Origin: Pseudohaliea rubra DSM 19751
GTDB lineage: Bacteria > Pseudomonadota > Gammaproteobacteria > Pseudomonadales > Halieaceae
Direction of reading: 5' to 3'
Assembly: GCF_000764025.1 (NCBI RefSeq)
Contig: NZ_KN234755.1
Coordinates: forward strand, 17,569-81,568
DNA length: 64,000 bases
Made by a program: the position numbers and the translations under genes. The notes under the pieces were generated by a model that had not been told where the DNA came from, ran no database searches, and saw only the letters and a program-made list of their open reading frames with translations. Of the stretch, positions 1 through 8,177 are shown piece by piece; positions within the stretch are counted from its first letter, which is position 1; the number at the start of each line of letters is the position of its first letter.

Positions 1-56
1 ATGTTACTGCCCCAATGGTTTACCGGCGTGTCGCCGCTGTCGTTGTTTCCTGCCAT
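1..56 (-). CDS. 5' end of a gene cut by the window edge, probably next gene of the type II secretion operon
   Basis: An ATG at 54-56 (minus strand) opens a frame of 18 codons to the window edge (begins MAGNNDSGD). It lies 10 bases after the stop of the gspC-like gene, and a GAGGT ribosome-binding-like stretch overlaps that stop. Position suggests the next gene of the secretion operon; in related operons the secretin gspD or a gspN-like gene sits near gspC. The visible residues do not identify the family. Confidence 0.4.
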   Translation of the reverse strand, partial: MAGNNDSGDTPVNHWGSN

Positions 57-66
57 GAAAGACACC

Positions 67-732
67 TCAGCGTGCACCGCCCAGGGTCAGCCGCGGCTCG
101 TCCTTGTCACGACCCGCCGCCGCTGATCGGTCGCCATCCTGTGCCGGAGACGCCGCGTCGGCATTCCCGGCCGGTGACTGCGGCTCCGGTAGCTCGATCA
201 CTTGCGGCACCAGCTCACGTTCGTCGCGCACGCCACCGCTCAAGAACACGGCACTGTCACCGGTGACCCGCTCGAGCTGCCAGCCGTCCACCTCTTCACC
301 AACCGCCACGCGGAGCTCGCGCTGTTTCAGCGAGAGAATTACGCCGCCCGCGTCGCCGGAGCCATAAACCCCGTGGACCGTGACATTCTTCATGCGCGGT
401 GCCGCCTTCTCCACCTTCTCTGCCTTTTCCACCACCACCGCAGGCTCCTCCACAGCCTCCACCGGCTGCCGCTGGGCCCAGAACAAAGGTCTGGCAGTGA
501 TACCTTGCCGATCTTCAGGGGACGGCACCGTGCCGGCGGCCAGGCTGGCTACACGGACACTGTCCGGCGCCGGCTCGATCGGGCGGATAGTGCCTGCTAC
601 AGCCAAGCGGACCGCCAGATAAAACACCACGAGCACCAGGACCAGAGCGAGACCGATCGCCGCCAGCTCTACCCGTCGCTCGGAGCGCAAGGGATCAGCC
701 TGCCCGGCATAGCGTGCGCGCAAAGCCTTCAC
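67..732 (-). CDS. gspC: Type II secretion GspC-like inner-membrane protein, no PDZ domain
   Basis: This 221-residue protein has a short cytoplasmic N terminus, one membrane segment at about residues 24-46 and a periplasmic part. Residues about 110-180 resemble the HR domain of GspC/PulC: a VTVHGVYGSGDAGGVILSL stretch, then VGEEVDGWQLERV. In the family this domain contacts the secretin and couples it to the inner-membrane platform. No C-terminal PDZ domain follows, only an acidic, low-complexity tail, so it is shorter than classical GspC and could also be called GspP or PilP-like. Its start overlaps the stop of gspM by 4 bases. The family call rests on domain pattern and operon position. Confidence 0.65.
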   Translation of the reverse strand: MKALRARYAGQADPLRSERRVELAAIGLALVLVLVVFYLAVRLAVAGTIRPIEPAPDSVRVASLAAGTVPSPEDRQGITARPLFWAQRQPVEAVEEPAVVVEKAEKVEKAAPRMKNVTVHGVYGSGDAGGVILSLKQRELRVAVGEEVDGWQLERVTGDSAVFLSGGVRDERELVPQVIELPEPQSPAGNADAASPAQDGDRSAAAGRDKDEPRLTLGGAR

Positions 733-1295
733 TGCAGCCTCCGTAATGCCAGCAGTTCGATCACGGCCGTCAGCTGTTGCGGCGCCTGTTCCCCGCGCCG
801 CCCTCGGGGCCGCGTGGGGAATGTGTCGAGGGATTCAACCAGGAGCATCGGCCTGAAGGTTTGGAGACCGGCAAGGGCAGCATCCAGCGCGGCAAGAGAC
901 CCGCTCACCGTCAACTTGAGCCCGACAAGATCAAAATTGTCATCGTTGCGGGTCGGCAGCACCTGGCTGTTGGTGACCGCAAGGCCCGCTTCACCCAGCA
1001 GTTGTCGCACCTCAGCCTGCAGCGAGGCGGCTACCGCCGTGGCATCCTGGGCCGGTGCGTAACCAAGAGTCTCCAGGCGCTCACCAACCTCCCCGGCCGC
1101 CGCCCGCAGGGCCGTCTCGTTGTCTATCAGCCCCTGCAGCCGCGCAATGCGCGGACGCAGATCACCAATACGCTCGGCGTCCTCCGCGCCCATGGCGACA
1201 AGTTTCACCAGCACGGCCAGGTAGAGATAAACAGGCAGCAGGAGCGTCAGGCCGATAATAATCGCGCTGCGGCGGTGGGTGCGCAGCCAGTTCAT
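729..1295 (-). CDS. gspM: Type II secretion system protein GspM (XcpZ-like)
   Basis: This 188-residue protein has one N-terminal membrane segment (about residues 12-33) followed by a coiled-coil stretch (about 40-70) and a small alpha/beta periplasmic domain. That is the plan of GspM, the assembly-platform protein that pairs with GspL. It lies directly after gspL with a 4-base overlap. Primary sequence is weakly conserved in this family, so the assignment comes from architecture and operon order (K-L-M). Confidence 0.7.
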   Translation of the reverse strand: MNWLRTHRRSAIIIGLTLLLPVYLYLAVLVKLVAMGAEDAERIGDLRPRIARLQGLIDNETALRAAAGEVGERLETLGYAPAQDATAVAASLQAEVRQLLGEAGLAVTNSQVLPTRNDDNFDLVGLKLTVSGSLAALDAALAGLQTFRPMLLVESLDTFPTRPRGRRGEQAPQQLTAVIELLALRRLQ

Positions 1296-2314
1296 GACGC
1301 GTCGGGCTCTTCGAGGCGGATATCGAGATAGAACTGCTCTACCTCACTATTGCCCACGCGGCTGATTGCCTGCGGGGCGGTAACCTCCGAATACGCCTTT
1401 TCGGCAGAGAGCGTCTGCATGACGGCGGCGGCGTCGCCGGCGCGCCCACGGATGCGCAGGTCCGGGCCGTTGGCGGAAAAGTGCGCCACCCATGCATCGT
1501 CGTCGAGGAGCCGGGTAAGGCGCGCAAGCTCCTCGTGCGGGTTCGGATAGCGCGCGATAAGCTCGCGGGCCGCAAGGATCTGCCGGTTGGCGTCAGCAAT
1601 GGCCTCTCGCAATGCTGTGACGTCACCGGCGGCACGAGAGCGCTCGGTGGCCAGCGCAGACACCCGGGCAAGTTCAAACTGCTTGCCGCCCGCATAGACA
1701 CCGGCCAGCGCAAGCACCAGCAACAGGCAGGCACCCAGCATCATTCCCACGCGACCGAGCCTGCGCCGGTAGAGCGCCTCGCGACGACCCTCACCAAAGC
1801 CGTTGATTACGGCCATGGCGCCGGGCACCGCGGCCCAGATTTCCTGGGACGTCGCCTCGCGGCTGTTGTGCTCGCGCCCCAGGAAGCTCATGACCGCGCT
1901 GCGAGCCACAATGGCGAGATCAACGGCAATGGTCTGCTCGCTGCGCGCGGCCAGGCGCCAACCCCAGGCCGTGTCATCCGCAGCGAAGGGGCTGTTGGCG
2001 GCGACCTCGATCGCAAGCGCGGTTTGCAGGTCGCTCTCCACTGCTTGAGGCAGGGACAGGCGCTTGTGCAGCACCAACTCGTCCGGGAGACAGACGCCTG
2101 TGCAGGCACTGCTGGCCGCCGCGCGTTCAGGAAGCGGCTCACCGGACTGGTAAGCGCGCACGGCACCCTCCCGCTCGACAAGCACCACCTCGTCGAGGTG
2201 TCGGCGTACCGGGGAATCAAGGCCCAGGAAGAGATCGCGCCAGGCGGCGAGCCAGTGGCGGCCGAGCTGGCGCATGTCGTAGCCGAAGAGATACCACTGC
2301 TGGTCGTTGTTCAC
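1292..2314 (-). CDS. gspL: Type II secretion system protein GspL / PilN-like
   Basis: This 340-residue protein has a cytoplasmic N-terminal region of about 190 residues, one membrane segment (LGACLLLVLALAGVYAGG, about 195-212) and a periplasmic coiled-coil plus ferredoxin-like domain that resembles PilN. GspL links the ATPase GspE to the membrane platform. The cytoplasmic part is shorter than the roughly 230-250 residues of classical GspL and lacks obvious actin-like phosphate loops, so it may be a reduced form. Overlaps with gspK and gspM (4 bases each) indicate strict co-translation. Confidence 0.7.
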   Translation of the reverse strand: MNNDQQWYLFGYDMRQLGRHWLAAWRDLFLGLDSPVRRHLDEVVLVEREGAVRAYQSGEPLPERAAASSACTGVCLPDELVLHKRLSLPQAVESDLQTALAIEVAANSPFAADDTAWGWRLAARSEQTIAVDLAIVARSAVMSFLGREHNSREATSQEIWAAVPGAMAVINGFGEGRREALYRRRLGRVGMMLGACLLLVLALAGVYAGGKQFELARVSALATERSRAAGDVTALREAIADANRQILAARELIARYPNPHEELARLTRLLDDDAWVAHFSANGPDLRIRGRAGDAAAVMQTLSAEKAYSEVTAPQAISRVGNSEVEQFYLDIRLEEPDAS

Positions 2315-3114
2315 GGGGCGCCTCCGACGACGCGCGCCGGCTCCACGCGACGGCTGGACCAGGGGAGCGCCGAGCCCCGCCCGGCGCCAAGCTCAACCCA
2401 GCGGCGACGCAGCCAATGGCGGCCTCCCAGCTCCACGAGCGCATCGATACGGTAGGAGGTCGCGCCGCGTCCACCGGCCCCCCGGCGCCCTGCGGAACCC
2501 GTTTCTGGCAACCCCTCCCTAGCGATCATTTCCGGCGAGCGCGCGGCTACCCACTCAAGGCGCGGCGCCCGCCCGGTCGCACCGCCGCTGGCGGTTACCA
2601 TGTGCCGGATGTCGTCGAGTCGTGTTCTGGTCATCCCCTCTACCTGCAGCAGGTCTTCAACGACGTCGAAGCGAACGGAACGCGGCGGCTGCTGGCCGCC
2701 GGTCCGGCGCCACTCTACCACACTGGCGGCAAGCGCCGGGGCCGCGTCGCCGGCGGTTTTTCCATAGTCACGGAACAGCCGCGCCAGCTGCTGCGCCGGC
2801 GCTGCATTGAGGTCCACCAGGGCCGCTGTCGGCATGGCCAGCACGCGCACCCGCCACTCGCCAAGGCGATAGCTGCCCACCGGCGCGTCCCCGCTGGCAG
2901 CGAACTGCCCCTCGAGCAGATCAGCCAGCAGGAGGTTGATCGCGCCATCGCCCGCCGCCTCGGCCTGCGCGCGGGCCAGGTGCGCCTGCGCCAGCCGTGC
3001 GTCCACGGTCGCCCGCGACACGATCCCGGCAACCAGCAGCGACATGCCGGCGATGAACCAGACCACCACGGCCAGGGCCACGCCCGCCTGACGCTGTTGG
3101 AGGCCCCCGCTCAT
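2311..3114 (-). CDS. gspK: Type II secretion minor pseudopilin GspK
   Basis: This 267-residue protein starts with a short basic leader and a hydrophobic helix (about residues 10-30). It continues with a large globular part containing a helix-hairpin-helix-like stretch (LLQVEGMTRTRLDDIRHMV, about 152-170), typical of GspK. As in most GspK proteins the conserved glutamate at mature position 5 of pseudopilins is not evident. In the family GspK caps the pseudopilus tip with GspI and GspJ, and all three genes are adjacent here. Confidence 0.85.
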   Translation of the reverse strand: MSGGLQQRQAGVALAVVVWFIAGMSLLVAGIVSRATVDARLAQAHLARAQAEAAGDGAINLLLADLLEGQFAASGDAPVGSYRLGEWRVRVLAMPTAALVDLNAAPAQQLARLFRDYGKTAGDAAPALAASVVEWRRTGGQQPPRSVRFDVVEDLLQVEGMTRTRLDDIRHMVTASGGATGRAPRLEWVAARSPEMIAREGLPETGSAGRRGAGGRGATSYRIDALVELGGRHWLRRRWVELGAGRGSALPWSSRRVEPARVVGGAP

Positions 3115-3710
3115 CGCGCGACGACCATCACCAGGTCGGGCCAGAAGCGACCATCAACCTTCAGGCGCAGACGCACCCAGCCCGGCGGCCCGGCCCGATC
3201 CCAGGCGCTGAGCCAGGGTCCGCCCGGCGTCCGCCGGTAGGCCACCTCGAAGCTGTCGAGGCCTGATACTAACGTGCGCTCCGGCGCTTTATTCCAGCCG
3301 AGAAGCGGCGAGGTTCCGTCGGACGCCCGCCAGCGCAGCACGAGCTCGTCGCCCTGCTTGCCCAGACGCACCAGGTAATTGCCGCCGTAACTTTCCCCGA
3401 ACAGCACAACCGCCTTCCAGATAAGTGCACCTTGCCCGGTAAGCTCGAAGACGGTGGTCTCGCTCATGCCGCCCCCCAGCGAAAGACCCCCGCTACCGCT
3501 GCCTGTCACCGCGGCACTGAAACTGTCGCGCAAAAAACTGCTGACCGCCCTCACCTCACTCACCCGGTCTACCTGCCGGTCCACGGCGACCTGCGTGTTG
3601 CCCAGGGTACGCAGCCCGGTGACCGTGGCCAGCATGATCAGCGACAGCACGGCGAGGGATACCACCACCTCTACCAGGGTGAAGCCGCACCCCCGGCCGC
3701 GGCGGATCAC
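3111..3710 (-). CDS. gspJ: Type II secretion minor pseudopilin GspJ
   Basis: This 199-residue protein carries a prepilin signature, a short basic leader then GFTLVEVVVSLAVLSLI, with glutamate at mature position 5. The globular domain is about 150 residues, as expected for GspJ. It is expected to be cleaved and N-methylated by a prepilin peptidase that is not in this window. It overlaps gspK and gspI by 4 bases each, and order I-J-K fits the canonical operon. Confidence 0.88.
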   Translation of the reverse strand: MIRRGRGCGFTLVEVVVSLAVLSLIMLATVTGLRTLGNTQVAVDRQVDRVSEVRAVSSFLRDSFSAAVTGSGSGGLSLGGGMSETTVFELTGQGALIWKAVVLFGESYGGNYLVRLGKQGDELVLRWRASDGTSPLLGWNKAPERTLVSGLDSFEVAYRRTPGGPWLSAWDRAGPPGWVRLRLKVDGRFWPDLVMVVAR

Positions 3711-4117
3711 CGCCGCCTCCCGTCAAGACGCTGCCCCTCGACAACGGAGTGCAGGCGCACCCGCCGGCGCTTGTCCCCATCGACCCAGCTCACCTCGACC
3801 GCCAGTTCCTGCAGCATCCCCGGGGTGAGCCTGGAATCCCGGGGCCGGGACAGGGGCTCGGCACGCAGCTCCCAGCGGAAGCCGCCGTCGGTTTCGCCCT
3901 GGCTACGCAGGCCCTCGGCGGGCACGATAGCGCTGTCGGCGACCAGAGAGCGGGCCAGCTCTACCGCATAGGCGTAGCGCTCGTCGGTGCGCACGTTCCG
4001 GGTGGCCGCGCTACTGGCCTGGTAAAGGGCGCCGAGGGCAAGACCGAGGATGGCCATGGCGACCACCATTTCCAGCAGGGAGAAGCCGCGCTGGGAAGCG
4101 CGCTCAGGAACGGTCAT
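3707..4117 (-). CDS. gspI: Type II secretion minor pseudopilin GspI
   Basis: This 136-residue protein has a prepilin cleavage signature (QRGFSLLEMVVAMAILGLA, glutamate at mature position 5) and a short C-terminal domain of the size usual for GspI. Family members nucleate the pseudopilus tip with GspJ and GspK. The start at 4117 lies 14 bases inside the end of gspH, which supports translational coupling. Confidence 0.88.
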   Translation of the reverse strand: MTVPERASQRGFSLLEMVVAMAILGLALGALYQASSAATRNVRTDERYAYAVELARSLVADSAIVPAEGLRSQGETDGGFRWELRAEPLSRPRDSRLTPGMLQELAVEVSWVDGDKRRRVRLHSVVEGQRLDGRRR

Positions 4118-4553
4118 GGACAGTCTGGGTAACGCGGCCGGTCAGCCAGTCCACGGCGATCGCAATGGTGCCGGCCCCGGGGTTGGTGATATCGATGCCG
4201 CCGCCGCTCGTGCCCCCCTCCGGATAGAAGCGGATAACGCCGGCGCTCTCGCGGTTGACCTCCTCTGCACCGTGAACGGTAACGCGCAGCCCCCCGGGCA
4301 GGCGGCGGGTCGTGTCGCCGAGCACAAGGCGTCGCTCCTCGGGCCAGACGAGTACATCCTGCGCGGCGCCGCTGGTAATTGCCTGTTGCCGCGCCGTCGC
4401 GAAAAGCGTGACCACGTCGCGCACGGCCTCCCGCGTCTGCATGCCCTCATAAAAGCGAAAGCCCGCGGGCACCGCCACGGCGAGCATAAGCCCGACGATG
4501 GCCATGGCCACCAGCAGCTCGACCAGGGTGAAGCCCCGGCGCCGCGGGGCCAT
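4104..4553 (-). CDS. gspH: Type II secretion minor pseudopilin GspH
   Basis: I chose the ATG at 4553, giving 149 residues and placing the prepilin motif RRRGFTLVELLVAMAIVGL directly at the N terminus; the longer upstream reading frame is antisense-like read-through into gspG. The protein has glutamate at mature position 5 and a beta-rich C-terminal domain, as GspH does. It starts 4 bases after the gspG stop. The family role is a minor subunit linking the major pseudopilin to the tip complex. Confidence 0.85.
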   Translation of the reverse strand: MAPRRRGFTLVELLVAMAIVGLMLAVAVPAGFRFYEGMQTREAVRDVVTLFATARQQAITSGAAQDVLVWPEERRLVLGDTTRRLPGGLRVTVHGAEEVNRESAGVIRFYPEGGTSGGGIDITNPGAGTIAIAVDWLTGRVTQTVHDRS

Positions 4554-4557
4554 GACC

Positions 4558-4998
4558 CTACTGCCAGTTGCCGACGTCGGCATCCTCGCCATCGCCGCCG
4601 GGGGCGCCGTTCTGGCCGTAGGTGAAGATATCCACCTCACCCCGCTCGCCGGGGTACTTGTAGTGATAGTCCTGGCGCCAGGGGTCCTGGGGCACGTCGG
4701 ACTTGAGGTAGGGGCCATTCCAGCCGGCAGCGTTGGCGGGTTTCTTGACGAGGGCCTCGAGGCCCTCACGGGTGCCCGGGTAGCGGCCCACGTCGAGCTT
4801 GTACATCTCAAGGGCCTGCTCAAGATCGCGGATCTGGATGCGCGCGGTCTTGGTCTTGGCGCCCCCGAGCTGGTTGAGCACCTGGGGACCGACAAGGCTG
4901 ATCAGCAGGCCGAGGATGGCCAGCACCACCAGCAGCTCCATGAGCGTGAAGCCGCGTCCGCGGCGCAAGCCGCCGCGGCGGCGGAAGGGCTGGTTCAT
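4558..4998 (-). CDS. gspG: Type II secretion major pseudopilin GspG
   Basis: The ATG at 4998 gives 146 residues. The prepilin motif is RGRGFTLMELLVVLAILGLL. The C-terminal part has the family pattern LDVGRYPGTREGLEALV followed by GWNGPYL and PQDPWRQDYHYKYPG, which forms the calcium-binding loop region of GspG. GspG is the main shaft subunit of the pseudopilus. It is the best conserved pseudopilin in this set and anchors the operon assignment. Confidence 0.95.
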   Translation of the reverse strand: MNQPFRRRGGLRRGRGFTLMELLVVLAILGLLISLVGPQVLNQLGGAKTKTARIQIRDLEQALEMYKLDVGRYPGTREGLEALVKKPANAAGWNGPYLKSDVPQDPWRQDYHYKYPGERGEVDIFTYGQNGAPGGDGEDADVGNWQ

Positions 4999-5067
4999 AA
5001 TGTGTTCCTTTCTGGTAAGTGACCGATCTGATAAATGGCTGGCCCACGACATGGCATTCCCGCACGC

Positions 5068-6270
5068 CTAGAGCGCGAGGTTATTCACCGAGAGAATGCC
5101 CATGAGGATGGCGATAATGATAACCGCAATCACAAAACCCATGAACAGGATGAGCACGGGCTCGAGGAGGGTCAGCGCCCGCTTGACGCTGGCCTCTACA
5201 TGGTCGTCGAAGACCCGCGCAAGCTCGAGCATCATCGCGTCAAGGCGCCCGGATTCCTCGCCCACCCGCGCCATCTGGATAACCAGTGGCGTGAACAGGG
5301 TACTCTCCTCCAGCGAGGCCGAGACCCGGCGGCCGGACTTCACCGCCGGCGGCAGCGCCCCGAGGGCGTCGCGGACCACGCGGTTGTCGACGGTGTCGAT
5401 GGCAATACCGAGGCTCTGCAGCAGGGGCACACCGCTGCCAAGGAGCGTACCCAGGGTGCGTGCGAACTTCGCCACCTCGAACTCAAACACGATACCGCCG
5501 AGGAGCGGCAGGGCGAGCAGGCGCCGGTGCAGCGCCTGCTCGCCGTCAGCGGTCTGCAGCCAGCGCCAGGCAGCAAAGCCGCCGGCGCCGAGCACGGCCA
5601 GGAGAATCCAGCCCCAGGCGGCTACAAAATCGGCAAGCCCCAGCACGGCCCGGGTCAGCGCCGGCAGCGCCTCGCCCATGTCCTCGAAGAGTGTCTCGAA
5701 TTGAGGCACTACAAATACCAGCATAAGAGCAATAGACAGCGTGGCGACCACGAGGAGAATCGCGGGATAGATCAGCGCCGACACGACGCTGTCGCGGTTG
5801 CGCCGGGCGTTCTCCAGGGTCTCGACGAGCCGGTCGAGAACGAGCGACAGCTCGCCGCTCGCCTCACCGGAGCGCACCATGTTGATGTAGAAGTTGCCGA
5901 AGATGTCGGCGTGCGGCATCAGCGCCGCGGACAGTGCCTTGCCCCCCTTCACATCCTTGAGCAGCAGCTCCAGCAGACCACGAACCCCGGGGGTGGAGGC
6001 CATCTCGAGCAGCACTTTGAGGGCCCGGTCCAGGGGTAACCCCGCGCGCAGCAGGGTGGCGAGCTCGCTGGTCAGAGCGAGTACTTCCTTACGTCCGGGA
6101 GGTTTACCGGCGCGCCCGCTGCCCGGAGCGGCAGCCCCGGGCTCGAGCTTCAGGAGCGTCAGGCCGCGCTCGCGCAGCTGCCGCGTGGCCAGCTCCGGGG
6201 CGTCGGCTTCGATGGTGCCCTCTGCCGCCCGGCCGTCGCGCCCGAGGGCCCTGTAGTAGAACTGCGCCAT
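5068..6270 (-). CDS. gspF: Type II secretion inner-membrane platform protein GspF
   Basis: From ATG 6270 the product is 400 residues. It begins MAQFYYRALGRDGRAAEGTI, the usual GspF/PilC opening, and shows two copies of the GspF domain (each ending before a membrane segment) and about three membrane helices (near residues 165-190, 220-240 and 370-395). GspF is the polytopic platform protein that transmits force from the ATPase GspE. It starts 7 bases after the gspE stop. Confidence 0.95.
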   Translation of the reverse strand: MAQFYYRALGRDGRAAEGTIEADAPELATRQLRERGLTLLKLEPGAAAPGSGRAGKPPGRKEVLALTSELATLLRAGLPLDRALKVLLEMASTPGVRGLLELLLKDVKGGKALSAALMPHADIFGNFYINMVRSGEASGELSLVLDRLVETLENARRNRDSVVSALIYPAILLVVATLSIALMLVFVVPQFETLFEDMGEALPALTRAVLGLADFVAAWGWILLAVLGAGGFAAWRWLQTADGEQALHRRLLALPLLGGIVFEFEVAKFARTLGTLLGSGVPLLQSLGIAIDTVDNRVVRDALGALPPAVKSGRRVSASLEESTLFTPLVIQMARVGEESGRLDAMMLELARVFDDHVEASVKRALTLLEPVLILFMGFVIAVIIIAILMGILSVNNLAL

Positions 6271-6277
6271 CAGCGGC

Positions 6278-8017
6278 TCAGGCGGTCGCGGACTGTTGCA
6301 GCGCCGCAGGGCCCGGTTCGGCCATGCTGTCGCTGCTCTGGTCCTGGGTAACACGCATGACCTCTTCCAGCGACGTCTGCCCCGCCACCACCTTGCGCAG
6401 CCCGTCCTCGTAGAGGGTAATCATACCCCGGCGCCGGGCTGCAGCGTGCAGGGTCGTGGCGTCGGCGCCGCCCATGATCACCTCGTGCAGCTGCTCGTCG
6501 AGGAGGAACAGTTCGTGGATCGCTGTCCGACCGATGTAGCCCGTGTCGCGGCAGTGTTCGCAGCCCCGGGCCTGGAAGACCTTGCGCTGCCCCTCGGGCA
6601 GGAAGCGGCGCAGGCCGTAGCGCTCGATGGCGGCATCGCCCAGCTCCAGCGGGACCCGGCAGCTCGAACAGAGCGTGCGCACCAGGCGCTGGGCCAGAAC
6701 GCCGTTCACCGCCGAGGTGATCAGGTAGCGCTCGACGCCCATGTCCTCGAGGCGGGTCAGAGCACCGGCGGCCGTATTGGTATGCAGGGTGGACAGCACC
6801 AGGTGACCGGTGAGCGCCGACTGCACGCCGATCTGCGCGGTTTCTGTATCACGCATCTCGCCGATCATGATGATGTCCGGATCCTGGCGAAGGATCGAGC
6901 GCAGCGCCCGGGCGAAGGTCAGCTCGATCTGCGCCTGTACCTGGATCTGGTTGACGCTGTCGAGCTGGTACTCGACCGGGTCCTCCACGGTGATGATCTT
7001 GAGCTGCTCTGCGTCCAGGGAAGCGAGGGACGCATAGAGGGTCGTGGTCTTGCCGGAGCCCGTGGGGCCCGTAACCAGCAGCACGCCGTGGGGGCGGGTC
7101 AGGAGCGTCTGGTAGCGCTCGAGGGTATCTGCGGAAAAGCCCATATCCGGCAGGCTGAGGCGGATGCTCTCCCGATCCAGCACGCGCATGACGATGCTCT
7201 CGCCGTGAACGGTGGGGATGGTCGACACCCGCAGGTCCAGCTCGTGGCCCTTCACCCGTTTCATGATGCGCCCGTCCTGGGGCAGGCGGCGCTCGGCGAT
7301 GTTCATGTGCGCCATAAGCTTAATGCGCGACGCGATCGCCGGCGCCAGGCTGCCCGGGGGCGGGTCCGCCTGGTCCTGGAGCACGCCGTCGACCCGGTAG
7401 CGCAGGTGCAGACCGTCCTCGAAAGGTTCGACGTGAATGTCGGAGGCGCCCAGGTCCAGGGCCCGGTGCATGAGCTGGTCGACGAGGCGGATCACCGGTG
7501 CCTCGCTGGCCAGGTCCCGCAGGTGCTCGATAAACTCGTCATCGCTCTGCCCGGCAAAGCTGTCGACGCCCTCGGCCTCCGCCTCGTCGGGCCCGTCGCC
7601 GCGCAGGTAGCGCTTCAGGGCCCGGGAGACGTCGGACTCAAGACCAAGCGCAAGCTGCACGGGGCCGTCCAGGGCCATGGTCAGGGCGCGGGCGATGAAA
7701 GGATCCTGGGGCACCGCCGCGGCGAAGTGCACCCGATCGCCATCGCGGGCAACAGGGACGACGCCGTTGTTGGCGAGAAAATCCGATGACAGGGCGTCCA
7801 GGCGCAGCGGTTCTTCCGGGTAGTCGCCGGCGGCCAGCAGGGGGACGTCGAGCTGCTCGGCGAGGGCCTGGGCGCAGTCGAGCTCCGATACCAGCCCGAG
7901 CTTCACCAGCACGCGGCCGAGCAGGTCGCCCATCTCGGCCTGGGCCAGCAGCGCGCGCTCGATGTCGCGCTCCGACACCTTGCCGCGCTCAATGAGAATT
8001 TCGCCGATCTTCTTCAT
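6278..8017 (-). CDS. gspE: Type II secretion ATPase GspE
   Basis: From ATG 8017 the product is 579 residues. An N-terminal GspE/MshE-type domain (MKKIGEILIERGKVSERDIE) precedes the ATPase. Walker A is GPTGSGKTTT near residue 316; the Walker B region reads LRQDPDIIMIGEMRD. A four-cysteine zinc motif (CSSC ... CEHC) lies near residues 450-490. GspE hydrolyses ATP at the inner face of the membrane to drive pseudopilus assembly. It is the first gene of the operon, behind a 160-base gap that holds a candidate promoter. Confidence 0.96.
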   Translation of the reverse strand: MKKIGEILIERGKVSERDIERALLAQAEMGDLLGRVLVKLGLVSELDCAQALAEQLDVPLLAAGDYPEEPLRLDALSSDFLANNGVVPVARDGDRVHFAAAVPQDPFIARALTMALDGPVQLALGLESDVSRALKRYLRGDGPDEAEAEGVDSFAGQSDDEFIEHLRDLASEAPVIRLVDQLMHRALDLGASDIHVEPFEDGLHLRYRVDGVLQDQADPPPGSLAPAIASRIKLMAHMNIAERRLPQDGRIMKRVKGHELDLRVSTIPTVHGESIVMRVLDRESIRLSLPDMGFSADTLERYQTLLTRPHGVLLVTGPTGSGKTTTLYASLASLDAEQLKIITVEDPVEYQLDSVNQIQVQAQIELTFARALRSILRQDPDIIMIGEMRDTETAQIGVQSALTGHLVLSTLHTNTAAGALTRLEDMGVERYLITSAVNGVLAQRLVRTLCSSCRVPLELGDAAIERYGLRRFLPEGQRKVFQARGCEHCRDTGYIGRTAIHELFLLDEQLHEVIMGGADATTLHAAARRRGMITLYEDGLRKVVAGQTSLEEVMRVTQDQSSDSMAEPGPAALQQSATA

Positions 8018-8099
8018 GGCACCCACGTGACGCTGAACGTGACCCCGCCAGGCCCCGGGGCGCGGCGAGGTCACCGGGTAATGTTGCCCGCTACCCCTT

Positions 8100-8128
8100 A
8101 TTGACGGGTGAGGCGGGCAGAACGTTCC
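8100..8128 (-). promoter_or_regulatory. Candidate ECF (RpoE-like) promoter for the type II secretion operon
   Basis: On the minus strand GGAACGT (8122-8128) and GTCAAT (8100-8105) are separated by 16 bases, close to the sigma-E pattern GGAACTT / GTCTAA. It lies about 80 bases upstream of gspE. Envelope-stress control of a secretion operon would make sense, but the match was found by eye and is imperfect. Confidence 0.3.
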
Positions 8129-8150
8129 CAACAGTCTAACACAGCAGTGC

Positions 8151-8169
8151 CCCGGCCCTGCGGGCCGGG
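8151..8169 (-). terminator. GC-rich hairpin after the acyl-CoA synthetase gene
   Basis: Arms CCCGGCCC (8151-8158) and GGGCCGGG (8162-8169) with a 3-base loop form a perfect 8-bp stem 8 bases beyond the stop codon of the acyl-CoA synthetase. No U-run follows, so it may be a weak terminator or an mRNA 3'-end stabiliser. Confidence 0.4.
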
Positions 8170-8177
8170 AGCGGCCC

